A DNA stretch of 64,000 nt, from contig CM047428.1 in assembly GCA_026168455.1 (NCBI GenBank), positions 20,178,759 through 20,242,758 on the forward strand. Direction: 5' to 3'. The stretch is from Theocolax elegans (Eukaryota > Arthropoda > Insecta > Hymenoptera > Cerocephalidae). Positions within the stretch are counted from its first letter, which is position 1. Each line of letters opens with the position of its first letter. The notes beneath the pieces were generated by a model that was not told the DNA's origin, searched no databases, and saw nothing but the letters and a program-made list of their open reading frames with translations. Shown one piece after another: positions 51,541 through 62,400 of the stretch. Position numbers and translations under genes: made by a program.

Positions 51541-52394
51541 AAAAACTTTGGATATATGTATATGTATATATATATAAAATCCATATGTTTCACGAAGAAA
51601 ATTGGATAGTCTCTATATTTTTTCGCAGCCAAACGTAGCTTAATTATATTAAGAAAAATATCCTTTTATATCCTATAATCCATAAATTATCTCGTAGCGT
51701 CACGCATCACTCGCAAATCTATCAAAAGTTCCGCACCTAAGCACGAAACCCTTCGTTTGATATGTGTATATATATAGGAACCTTCATCTATATATATATA
51801 TATGTATATGCGATATACCGCACCCTAAAAATACCATTGCGTGTCTTGATGGAGCGTTAAATGATTGCTTTGTGGACACGCGTCGAGCACGCACAATTAA
51901 CGTTGAAAAATTTGTTGTAACCTCCGGTTAAAATTTTGAGATGATGATGGATATCTCTTAAGATTATTACATGTATGAATATATGTATTGTTTAAACTGA
52001 AGAAAGAAAGCAGTTTGAAATTTTTTTTAGGTTATAAAGTGTTTAAAAGTGGCGGGAGATTGTTAACATTGTTATAATCGTGAAAGCATAAAGTTTTTTT
52101 ATCTTGCTATAGGAGGCTACGGCCTTCGGATCACAGATCTTAACCAAACTATAGGATATGTTGTATAACATAAAAATATGAAGAAAACCAGATTTTTAGA
52201 CCCTAAGGCGTTGATTTACCCAAATTATGGCTAACTAAAGCCCATTTTGTAAAAAAAAATACTTCTACTTTGATCGCTTATAATTCGGAAACAAATAAAG
52301 ATAGATACTCGCAATCCTAAATTTACAAGAAAGCTGAGATTCAATAAATGCGATTTAAAAGCAAAGAAGCTCAAATCGGTTAATTTGGAGCTAA

Positions 52395-52505
52395 ACTATA
52401 GAAAAAAAAACAAGAAATTGTTGAAATTTTAACTAAAATTTAGTAGTAAAAAAGTATTGACATTTTTGACCAAAATTTCATCAATTTCTTATTTTCTCTA
52501 TAGCT
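52395..52505. repeat. Imperfect hairpin beside a MITE
   Basis: CTATAGAAAAAAAAACAAGA then AATTGTTGAAATTT pairs with AAATTTCATCAATTTCTTAT then TTTCTCTATAG. The loop holds TAGTAGTAAAAAAGTATTG. It abuts the left end of the element at 52507. Confidence 0.6.
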
Positions 52506-52506
52506 T

Positions 52507-52817
52507 ATATGGTATACTCGGTGGGCTACCGAACGAGCAAAAAAAGATAATTATTACATTTATTTTAAAATATACGCAATTCTATGCAATACAACAAAAA
52601 CACCTTAAAAATTACGGAACATCGTACATTTTAGGTGCAGAAATTGTTTAGGGTGTCCTTGTTGTATTGACCTGGATCTTTGTAGAATTACTTATTATTT
52701 AATTATTTAGTGCTGACTTGTATTCGGGTTGTACATAAAATTGTATAGTTTTTCAAATAAATGTAATAATCATCTTTTTTTGCTCGGTCGGTAACCCACC
52801 GGGTTTGCTACCCCCTT
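52507..52817. mobile_element. MITE with CCGGGTTTGCTACCCCCTT end (copy 2, inverted)
   Basis: The right end (GCTCGGTCGGTAACCCACCG then GGTTTGCTACCCCCTTAC) matches the ends at 37712-38000. The left end (GGTATACTCGGTGGGCTACC then GAACGAGC) is degenerate and lacks the outer GGGGG. The interior GCAGAAATTGTTTAGGGTGT is the inverse of the 37.8-kb copy, so the two insertions face opposite ways. Confidence 0.82.
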
Positions 52818-52989
52818 ACAGGAACGTATGTTACCATCGGAGCCATTTACCGATGGAGTAATACTATTTTTGCAAGATTAAAGATTTTTCGTATTTAATT
52901 TAAGAAAAATCGTGAGAACATTGCCCTTTCAAACTAAAAAATTCAAAATAAAAATTAATATGTCTTAATTTTTTGAACAAATTGTATTA

Positions 52990-53830
52990 CTATTATTTTT
53001 TATTTTACATAGGTTTAATAAATTATTAGATTATTGATGTTGTCAATTATCGATTAATGTTAAGACATTTAATAGTTCATTAACTTACAGAAATAACTAT
53101 AAAAATTTATTAATATGATTATCAGTCATCAATTGGATCAATATGATCCCGATCAATTCCTATAAAAAACGATAAATATTTCAAAAAATCATTAACCTAT
53201 AAGTATTTTAAAAATCTGTCAATAGGATTATTGGGTTAATTGGGTTATTGATTTTATCAATTATCGATCAATCTTAATAAATCAATATCAGTATAACTTA
53301 TATAAAAACCTATAAATAGTATTGGTTTTATAGGTTATTTTCTTGTTTTTTTAATGATCATTCAATGTACTTTCTATATACGATATTCAAAATATTTCGC
53401 ATACCCCAATAAAATCTACAATGCTAAATGTCAGATATTCTGAAGATCAATACTAAAAAAAATTAATTTCGAGGTTAGGTTTATAAAGAAAACGATTCAC
53501 ACCGCGATAATTATTTAACAAACTACAAACGTAACATATTTCTAATGATCCTCTGAAAAATGTTCTTCATTCTTCATTAAGAAAGAAAAGAGAATGAACA
53601 TCGTGTTTATATATATGCGATGGTATAGTTCTTAAATCACTAAAGCAAAGAGAGCGAGCGGAGCCAACCGTGTTTATTGTATCTTTCGGATCAGTCGAAT
53701 TATTTTTATAGCTAAATACGACTTGGCATACGTCCCGTGCAGGCAAACGTTTGAAAAATTGTCTTTCTTATTAAGTGATAAATGACGTTATATTACCGAT
53801 GTGACGGTTACACATACATACATATAAAAA
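52990..53830. other. AT-rich intron DNA with degenerate internal repeats
   Basis: At 53020-53340 the words TTATCGATTAATGTTAA, ATCAATTATCGATCAATCTT and ACCTATAA recur loosely. No gene. Confidence 0.45.
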
Positions 53831-53834
53831 CGTG

Positions 53835-53837
<3 letters not shown>

Positions 53838-53870
<33 letters not shown>
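53838..53870. repeat. (CA)n microsatellite
   Basis: An uninterrupted CA run of about 33 bases followed by ATATATATG and, shortly after, GTGTGTGTG. Confidence 0.95.
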
Positions 53871-53878
<8 letters not shown>

Positions 53879-54179
53879 GAATGGCTGTGTGTGTGTCATG
53901 TGTTACTTCGATCTTAATTTAACAAAATCTTAATATTAAATTGAAATAATTGTCTCTTTAACGAAAATTGAGTATTTTGAGATTTGGTGGAACCATTTTA
54001 TTGGGCATATGTTAGGGATTTATTGCGTATTTTATTAAAATATCAACACTTTTTTACTGAACGGCCATTATTGATAGATTTTATTTATTTGTTGTCTTTT
54101 TAACTAGATTTTTTAAAGTATCGAAACAATACTCTTTTTGAAAATTCATCTTTCAATTATTAATATTTCGACATTGATT

Positions 54180-54660
54180 TTTATAATATTGTATTCAGAT
54201 TTAAATAAAGTTTAATACCTCCATGTTTGATTCGATTCAACTTTGTATTTCTTCAAATACTTTTTGTAAATATAATTTTATAAATATAATTCAATATTAT
54301 TTCAAATACATATTCTTTAATGCAATTCAATATTTTTTTTTCATACGTTTCTTGGAATTCAATTCAATATTACAATTTCAAAGGTTTTTTTTTAATTGAA
54401 TTTAATTATATATTTCTTCGAATATTCTTCTTTAAATTCGATTCCGACTATAAATTCATTTGAATTCAATTTAATATTATTTCTTTAAGTATTTTCCTTG
54501 AAATTGAGTTCAATACTACTTTTTGGTAACATTTACCTGTTTTAAATTAAATAAATTTTTTTTTAATTTATTATTATATTTAATTCAAATTAATATTTTG
54601 TCTTCAAATATACATATCAAATACAATACAATATTTTATTTTGTTTTCAGTTTATGAAAT
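54180..54660. repeat. Degenerate AATTCAATATT-rich repeat
   Basis: Words such as AATTCAATATTATTTC, AATTCAATATTTTTTT and GAATTCAATTCAATATTAC recur at 40-65 base intervals with heavy divergence. No coding frame. Confidence 0.45.
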
Positions 54661-55089
54661 ATACCATATAATTGCCTAGTAGTTACAATTTATAAATTCA
54701 GCGAACACTTTATTTAAAAAGTAAAGGTTATAATATTGCATTCAATCAATTAAAATGTCAATAAATAATAAATAGACTCGCGTTTAGATAATACATTTCT
54801 CCATATCATTCTAAGATAAGATATACAAAACTTTAAAATTCATTGTATTATTTTATATCAATCGTTTAACATTGACTTAATTATTACGAATAATAGGATA
54901 TACCCAATATTTTATCCTATCACTAAATACTTCCGTTTAAACGATACGAAAAAAAACATTTAACTTATAATTAATAAAGTTGTATGATTTTCGAAAAAAT
55001 TGCGTAACTAATGAATCTACATTGAAAGTATACCATAAAAAAAATGTTTCCGGTGTAAACAAAAAAAAATATTACCGTACATATCAAAA

Positions 55090-55350
55090 CACCTGAAAAT
55101 ATTTTTTCACCTGCTCTCACGTCGAGCCGCCGATTTCGTGTGTACAGTAGTGGGAAAATTGCCGCTTAGGAGATAACAAGCCGAACGCGCTACCGCGTTC
55201 TACCATACGTCTTTACGCGAGTGTCGCCGGCTGCTCGACCAATTTTTTAATAACACCTCGTGAGTGACGTTTCGTATACATAAGTGATCTTTTTCTTATT
55301 TTCTCACTCGAGGCAGCGTGATTTCGGTGTGCGTGAAACGACATTGTAAA
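55090..55350 (+). promoter_or_regulatory. GC-richer island, possible promoter or enhancer
   Basis: One of the strongest GC islands in the intron, with TCTCACGTCGAGCCGCCG, GCCGAACGCGCTACCGCG and GAGTGTCGCCGGCTGCTCG. No open frame of useful length crosses it, so a non-coding first exon or regulatory element is more likely than protein coding. Confidence 0.3.
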
Positions 55351-56359
55351 ATTTGGGTTTTTTTTTTTCTTTCCCGTGCGAATGAACGTTGTAACGTATG
55401 CGTAAGAGTGTAAGAAAAATTTTTTTTTTATTAAAATTACGGCGACGTGGCGGTAAAAATTATGAATTTTATGATATGAATGTTACCGTGACGGTGAGTT
55501 AAAAATTGTCATTTTTTCTTAGGTTAATTTTTGCCGAACAGCTGATTCGTCGTAATAACGTTGGATTCGTGATTTAAAAATTACCCTAACAAAATTGACG
55601 ATGGACGTGTCTTTTTGAGTTACTTTTATAAACAGCTGATTCGTGCAGTTACAGTGATTTATATAATAAAAAATTGTTCCCTATATTTTATTCTCTCAAA
55701 CTTATTATTATTATTATTCACTCTATTTTTCCTAACGAAATTTGTGATAAGAATTATTATAAAAATTGAGCAACTATTAAAAGTCCAAAATTTATTATTC
55801 GGTCACAGTAATTTTTATTAAAAATTTCTCTCCCCAAGTAAAAATCTGCATCTGGAGTAAATTGTAAGTTTACATATATATATCCCAAATCTTCAATTTC
55901 TTCTCCGTCACGGTAAAATTTTTCAACAAATTCCCGCAACAAATGAGAAAAAACGAACGAACTGTATCTTTGCTAGAATTAGAGGTTATGTCCCCGAATC
56001 GTTAAATTCTTGTAAACAAATTCCTACGATTACGCACCTGATGTTATCTCTCCTTAACACAAATAAGAACAAACCAACTCGTTCGAAATGAGAAAAAAAA
56101 GCAACATTGATAATTATACAAAGTGTACATTGCGAGGTCGGTTAGTAAACTCGAAAGACAATTATTTCAATTACACCGCGTTCTTCCTCCTCTTTTTTTT
56201 GTCACAACCGAGAAATTTCGTTAATTACACAGATTTTTCGTTTGAATGAAACAACGGGCGAGAAAGAAAAAATGTGCGAACGGGTAATTAAAGTTCAAGA
56301 AAAATCCGTGATTTTTTTTTCTCGAGCACATCCTATATATTTTTCTTTCCACTAAAATA

Positions 56360-56440
56360 TCATCTGACGCAATGCTAAGTCATTCGCGCCCCGCGCTCCG
56401 TGTACCTGACGTTACAGCTCGGCTCCGAACGGCATTTTAA
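56360..56440. promoter_or_regulatory. Short GC-rich island
   Basis: CATTCGCGCCCCGCGCTCCG and GTTACAGCTCGGCTCCGAAC stand out from AT-rich flanks. No frame or splice pair. Function unknown. Confidence 0.25.
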
Positions 56441-56442
56441 CA

Positions 56443-56538
56443 AAAAATTAAAAAAAAAACACCTAATTTTTGTACAACATTAAAGATATATATATATCTT
56501 TAGTGTTGTACAAAAATCAAGTGTTTTTTTTTATTTTT
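56443..56538. repeat. Hairpin with a TA-microsatellite loop
   Basis: TTTTTGTACAACATTAAAGA pairs with TCTTTAGTGTTGTACAAAAA around ATATATATATA. Flanking A and T runs extend the pairing (AAAAAACACCT / AAGTGTTTTTT). It may be a small palindromic element inserted into a TA tract. Confidence 0.75.
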
Positions 56539-57289
56539 TCACTATATGTATGTGACGATAAAGTGTCACCAGATATTTCTGCTTTTAAAATTCAATGTCT
56601 TTCTTTCTTTATTTCTCATATATGCATGAGGCGACGGAGCTAAATTTAGCGTATGATCAACCGGTCGCTATCGAAACGCATAACCGTTCGATAAAAGTTG
56701 CAAGACTTGAGACGCATATATATACTTTTTTTTGTCATTGTCATATTAAGATTTTTCTTCTTCAACTTTTTTTTTGGTGATACTACCGGAATGTGTATTT
56801 TGATTAATTAGTATTCGTATCGTAAAATAGTCTTACGTAATTTTACACTCGAAAATTCGATAATATTGTTAAAAGAGAACGTATACTTTCAAGTTTGGAT
56901 TTTTATAGATATTAAACTCTAAACCCAAAAATGTAAAATATGGAAGTCAAAACAGTAAAACGTTTGATTTACACTTTTCGAAAGAGTAAAAGACATGCTT
57001 TTACTCCTTACAAAGAGTAATTTTAGTGAATTGGCACCTTTGTAAAGATTAATTTCATGTTTTCACTCTTTCTATATATAAAATCGACATTTACTATACT
57101 TAGTAAACTGTAAAATCGGTGAATTAATTTATTACAAGTGCAATTACATATTTACACTTTAACCAAATATTAATATATACATTTTCTCTTTTTTAAAGAA
57201 GTAAATAGCAAATATATATATATATACGATAATTACTAAAAGTGTAATTCAATATGTACTTACAATTTTGCCAACGTACTCTATATGTA

Positions 57290-57532
57290 CACTGAGAAAA
57301 GAAAGGTCAAGTAAAAATGACAAGTTGTCTAGTAATGAAATTACAAGCTGTCAAAATGCAATAAATTACTATACTGTATAATAACATTTATTAAAACTCT
57401 ATTAATTTACACTACAATTTTTGTAATATTTACCACAAGTTGTATACATATGTACAGTATAGTAATTTATTGAATTTTGACACTTTAATGCTAAACAGCA
57501 AAGTGTACTAAACTACAATCTTTTTTTCCGTG
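57290..57532. mobile_element. TA-flanked MITE, CACTGAGAAAAG / CTTTTTTTCCGTG ends
   Basis: The left end CACTGAGAAAAGAAAGGTCA and the right end CTACAATCTTTTTTTCCGTG are imperfect inverted repeats with TA on both outer sides. ACAGTATAGTAATTTATTG pairs with CAATAAATTACTATACTGT toward the centre. Non-coding. Related in its ends to the 14.1, 46.7 and 58.0 kb elements. Confidence 0.75.
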
Positions 57533-58039
57533 TACTTTTTAAAGAGTAATCGGGTCAAAAATAAACTTTAAAATTCGTAAATTGTAAATTTATTTGGTGA
57601 AAGGAAATAGTTTTTAAGTAGACATATGAGATCAGTATTTTAAATTAAATAGATTATAAATACTAATTAAGTACTTTTGGGGTATTTTGATATTTTTCTT
57701 TAAATATACTATTCTAAGAAAAAATACGTTATATAGTTATAGTTATAGTTATATAGTTATTAGTTACATAGAATATAGTTTAACTGATATGTACTAGACC
57801 TTATTTCGCAAATACTCAACTATTTCAAAAACGTCTATAATTACATTTATTTAATATTTCCTCAATAATACTATTGCAAGCTGTGTGTAGTTTTAAATAC
57901 TTGTATACATAAAAATTGATATTCAATAAAGTATTTTAATGTAATCACATATAAAAATGGACAGGTGTATTTAAATACAGTATTTTAAAAGTATACGTGT
58001 GATCAATTAACTTAAATAATTTTTCTTGCATAAATAGTA

Positions 58040-58312
58040 CACTGAGAGCAAGGAATACTTGAGACAAATGACGTTTCTTAACTGTTAAGATCTGATGACT
58101 TAAATATGGGCAAATGAATATTTCTTTACAGTTAAGTATTATTTCAATCAGTCCTTAACAGTTAAACTTGAATTCGTTTCTATTAACGTAAAATCTTAAC
58201 AGTTAAGAACTGAGCGTTAATACTTAAGAAATATCATTTTATGACAAGTCAATGTCGATTTATAGCAACAAATGCACGATTACTTTCTCACAAATATTTC
58301 TTTCTCTCAGTG
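58040..58312. mobile_element. Intact TA-flanked MITE, CACTGAGAG ends
   Basis: CACTGAGAGCAAGGAATACT at the left and AATATTTCTTTCTCTCAGTG at the right are inverted. TAGTA stands directly on both outer sides, so the duplication is TA or the longer TAGTA. The interior repeats CTTAACAGTTAAG-like palindromes four or five times. It is the uninterrupted relative of the split element at 31417-32338. Confidence 0.88.
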
Positions 58313-59059
58313 TAGTATTTAATAAAGGAAATTGTGCAAAGACAGTGTTAGAAAGATGTAGAAATTATATTTCAATAATATTTTTGAAAAAAAAATTTAT
58401 TTATATAATACGTATACTTTTCGAAAGAAAATCGTGTATAAAAATTGCAACAATTGACAAGATGCTCGAAATATTTCAATGTTTTCTACATCAAAATTAG
58501 AAAATACCACTGTTTTGTAATTATCTCTATATTTAAAAGTAAAATTTTTATACGATTACTATTTAATCGTAAATATTATCGAAGTACTCAATGATAAAAT
58601 ACTTTTTTAATTTACCATTAATTAATATATATATATATTTGGTATGTAATAATAAACTGCGTGTAAACACGTGGTTAAAATACTATATTTTCATGAAATG
58701 CTACCTCGCGCATCATTACCGGTGCACCAAATAAAAATTCCGAAAATTACTAAAATTTCTTTATCCTCAAAACTGACAAAATATATATGCTTTAAAAAAT
58801 TGAAGAAGAAGAAAAAGAAAAAGAAAGAAGAAAGGAATATTAATTATCAATTTCCGCACGCGGAAAACATTAATTATCTTGAGTGTGATTAAAATCCACT
58901 TTTCGAAATAGACTCCAGATATCAATCATTATAATCTCTCGTTCTCTCTCGGTCTCTTCTTCCTGTTGGCAAATATTTTTAAATCACGCTCGCCCGAAGT
59001 TTATATTCGTTTTCGCGTGTACATCTCGCACGCCTTTGCGTCGACTAATCCTTTCCCTC

Positions 59060-59260
59060 ATCTCACACACTCACTCACACACACACACACACACACACGC
59101 ACGCACACGCACGCACACACAATATTTCATACACACATACACGTATACATATACACATATTTGCAAATGTTGTAGTATATATATACATATAAAATATGTG
59201 TGTGTGTGTGCGTGTGAGAGAAAGAGCGAGCACGTGTGAGTATTTGCGGGTGTGTGCGTG
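59060..59260. repeat. Opposed (CA)n and (TG)n arrays upstream of the alternative first exon
   Basis: (CA)n with CGCA variants at about 59065-59120 faces (TG)n with GCGTG variants at about 59195-59260, separated by TA-rich DNA. If transcribed they would pair as an imperfect hairpin of about 200 bases in the 5' leader of the exon at 59367. Long frames here on both strands are repeat artefacts. Confidence 0.75.
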
Positions 59261-59366
59261 TGGAGATTGCGAGGTTGTCTCGAGGGAGGAAGTATCGGTG
59301 GAATATATATTTCGAGTCGAGCGACGAGTCCGGTAAGTCGTGTGTTGTATATACTGGATTTTCACG

Positions 59367-59497
59367 ATGACGACGGCGACGGCGACGACGACGGCGACGG
59401 GGAGGAGCCGCGTGTGGGAGAGTGACACCGTGCAACTAGGCAGTGTCGTTTGTTACGAGAATGACGGTGACAAGTGCCGTGCTTGTTACTACACTGG
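59367..59497 (+). CDS. Candidate alternative first coding exon of the same PET-LIM gene
   Basis: An ATG at 59367 opens 43 codons plus two bases, ending at a consensus donor (ACTGG|GTAAGT, donor at 59498). The peptide starts with a Thr/Ala run encoded by an ACG/GCG microsatellite (MTTATATTTATG), then SRVWESDTVQLGSVVCYE, NDGDKCRACYYTG. It leaves the same codon phase (2) as the exon at 34325-34410, so both can splice to the same downstream acceptor. Like that exon it places a C-x-x-C pair shortly before the junction. The patch is far more GC-rich than its surroundings, as expected of a promoter-proximal exon. I infer that it starts a short isoform lacking the 527-residue extension. It could instead start an unrelated gene. 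No protein family is recognised in it. Confidence 0.5.
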
Positions 59498-62400
59498 GTA
59501 AGTTCATATTATCTTTGTGTTTTTTTTTCTTTTTCTTTTTTTCTTCATCGCATCACCGGACGGACGGGGGTATATACTTTCATTTTCATGTGACGGTATT
59601 TTTTTTTTTTTTTTGAAAAATTTTTAGTGATGTACGTTGTGGTTGTCATGATGGTCGTGGATTTGGGTTAGTGGTGAAGAGTAGGTGTGAGAGAATTCAG
59701 AAGTTTAGGAAAAAAATCATTGATCGACATTCGACGTTGAGGTTAAGTATGTATAGTGACGAGCGATTATTGGCGATAATTGGTTGAAAGAAAATATTTT
59801 TTTCGGTGGTTCTTGGATGAATAATTATATTATAAACGTCGTTTTTAAGTTTATGATGCGTGGTTAGGCGGTGTATTGGGAATAAACTCGTATAAGTATT
59901 GGCTATTGTTGGTTAAATTCCGAGTTTAAGACTAAGTAAATGTTTTACGAGCGTTTACAACGTAGTTTAAAAATTTTATAGATCCTACTTGTTATTTTAA
60001 GGATATAGGTGTTTAGAACTATTTATTAGACGCAATCTATAAAATTACCGAATAAATGACATTATGATGATCGTCACGCGTCGAATTACGACACGAAGTT
60101 AATGCATCACGTTAAATCTTCAAAATAAACCAAAGCTCTCGTATTCATATTATTTCTAGTGTCGAATTTCAAGTCCATCAAACCCTATTACTTTCGCCAA
60201 TGAACACCCAACGATATAATCATTTAAACTAATATCGCGAAGAACCATTAAAAGTAACAAAATAAAAAAGAATTCTTTTTTTATCAAATTTCAGAACACG
60301 CCTTGTTAGTCACTCTGTACTCAAAGTATTATAAATATAATGACATCATCCCAACCAAGTCCAGAATTATTTTATGTATGTGTTTATAATTATAACATTT
60401 TCACAGCTGCACATACGCGCGAACTACCCTATCATAAACAAAATTTTTTTTCAGACCGCAAAAATATTTTTAGTCAAACGTATTGTATTCACTCGAGGTA
60501 CGAAGTAGAAAATTTTGTGTAATTACCGAGCAGAAGTAACGAAAAAAAAAGAAAAGAAAAATGATCACGGTCTTGAAAAAGGATGAAATGCGACATCTCG
60601 GTTTTATAATCGTTATTTTTCCTTAGTTCAAGGTTTGTAACAGATTTGCGGTGTGCCTGTACATTATGGGATTTTTCTTTTTAAATTATAACCGTAGATT
60701 GCGAAAGTTTCGTTTTGTTTTTTTTACTTACTTATATATATGTTGCGAGAGAACGAAATTGTGATGGAATAGAAATTGTTTTTAATCTTAATATTTTGAA
60801 TCGATTTCGAGTATTGTTATTATTAAAAGATGTTGGGGTAACAATATTGTAAGGTTTGTATTTTACGCATTTTATTTCCTATTGTTAGTTTTTTCCATAA
60901 TTTTAAAATGCTTTCAAACGCGTGCTTTCTTCTCCAAGACATCGTATGACCTCCGTCGATGATTAGCACCGATTTGGGAGCATAAAAAAGAGCGACGTTA
61001 AAATAATAATAATAATAAAAAAAAAATGCTACATAATTGGAAAAAGAATAGAATCGAGTAAGTTAATTTAACTGATTTAATTCAATTATTTATAGCTCTA
61101 AATAATTAAAATTATCGAAATTATTGTTTTGATCGACGAATTTGTTAAATCGATTCATCCAATTAAACCAATTACATCGATTTAATATATTAACTTAGCC
61201 CAATAATTCAATTCCTTGAAGTGTGGTTTTTGTTGATAATCTTATTAAATCGATTAAACCGATTTAATTCAATTAAATAGCTAAGTAATTCAAATTCTCG
61301 AATGTTATTTTCGATGTAGTCATGTACCAATTAAATCGTTTTTGTAATTGTTCAATTACTTATAAATAAATTTGACGATTTATCTTACAACATATTATAT
61401 TGCGAATAATAATAAAGTTAAAAGTTAGAAATTTAAATATTTATTATTGCCAATAATTCCATAATTTATGTCCAATAAATCGTTTGAACGTTAATTTTAC
61501 TATTCCATTCGATAAAATGTATTGGTCAAAGAATTATTTGTTTGTAACCAATAAATGAGTTTGTCATCTTCTCCAAAAGCTGACCAAAATCCGTCCATAC
61601 TTTATGCCCAATAAATTAATTCAATTACACAGTTCATAATTTTACTGGAAAATCAAGCATTTAGAAATGTTATTTTTCTTCCAATAATTCAGTAAGAAAA
61701 TTACGAATAGGTTTTTAGTTTAACAATCTTCAATTACGAGAAAAAAGTTGAAGCACTTATAACTATCTTTTTTTCTTTGCTATAGAAACTGTTGATCTAA
61801 CCAAAAACAACCCCCAAATTAACAACTGTAATCTAAAAAAATTCAAAATATCTAAAAAACTAAACTCGCATGACCTATAACTAATAAATCACACCATTAA
61901 GTATATTACAGAAAAATCAAGCATTTAACCTAACTTAATACATCGTGATTTATGACTCACGCTTGAAAGAAAAAGAGAAAGAGAGCAATTCTCTTTGAAT
62001 GTGCATACAAAAAAAAAACAAAACGAAACACGTGTCTGTAGGTATATTTTGAATTATTCGCATATATGTGTGCACAATTGAAATAAAACGTTTACACGTG
62101 TGTAAAAGGACCTAATCGCTTACGGGTATATACGTATCCTTTCTCTCTTATTTTTTTCTTTTTTTATATTATGCATATAGTGGGTCACGTATATCCGTAA
62201 GGTTATGTATATATATCGAACTATTCGATATACAAGATAAACTTTTACTTCCTCATTGGATATGTCATATTTCGAGGTTATCGGTTGTCGTATATATATG
62301 TGTGCGTGTGTGTGATTAGCTTAACAGCTGTTTTGTTTATTTATTAGTTAGAAACAGTACTTGATTCTTTTTATTATAATAAAAATTTTTTGTTTAATTT

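Larger units (their letters stand above)
34411..59366 (+). other. Large intron, or intergenic DNA, between the Cys-rich exon and the candidate alternative first exon
   Basis: About 25 kb with no splice-bounded frame that I could support. It is mostly AT-rich DNA with MITEs, satellites and several GC-richer islands, listed separately. If the 59.4 kb exon belongs to the same gene, this whole stretch is intronic for the long isoform and upstream DNA for the short one. Confidence 0.5.

Noticed and set aside
59036..59435. Long frames on both strands over the CA/TG and ACG/GCG repeats
   Set aside because: They encode simple His/Thr or Val/Ala runs from microsatellites; only the frame starting at 59367 has a splice signal.
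60294..60522. Acceptor-like sites and a 60-codon frame after the alternative exon
   Set aside because: Reading in phase 2 gives early stops and no K-x-C-x2-C continuation expected of the next Testin-type exon.
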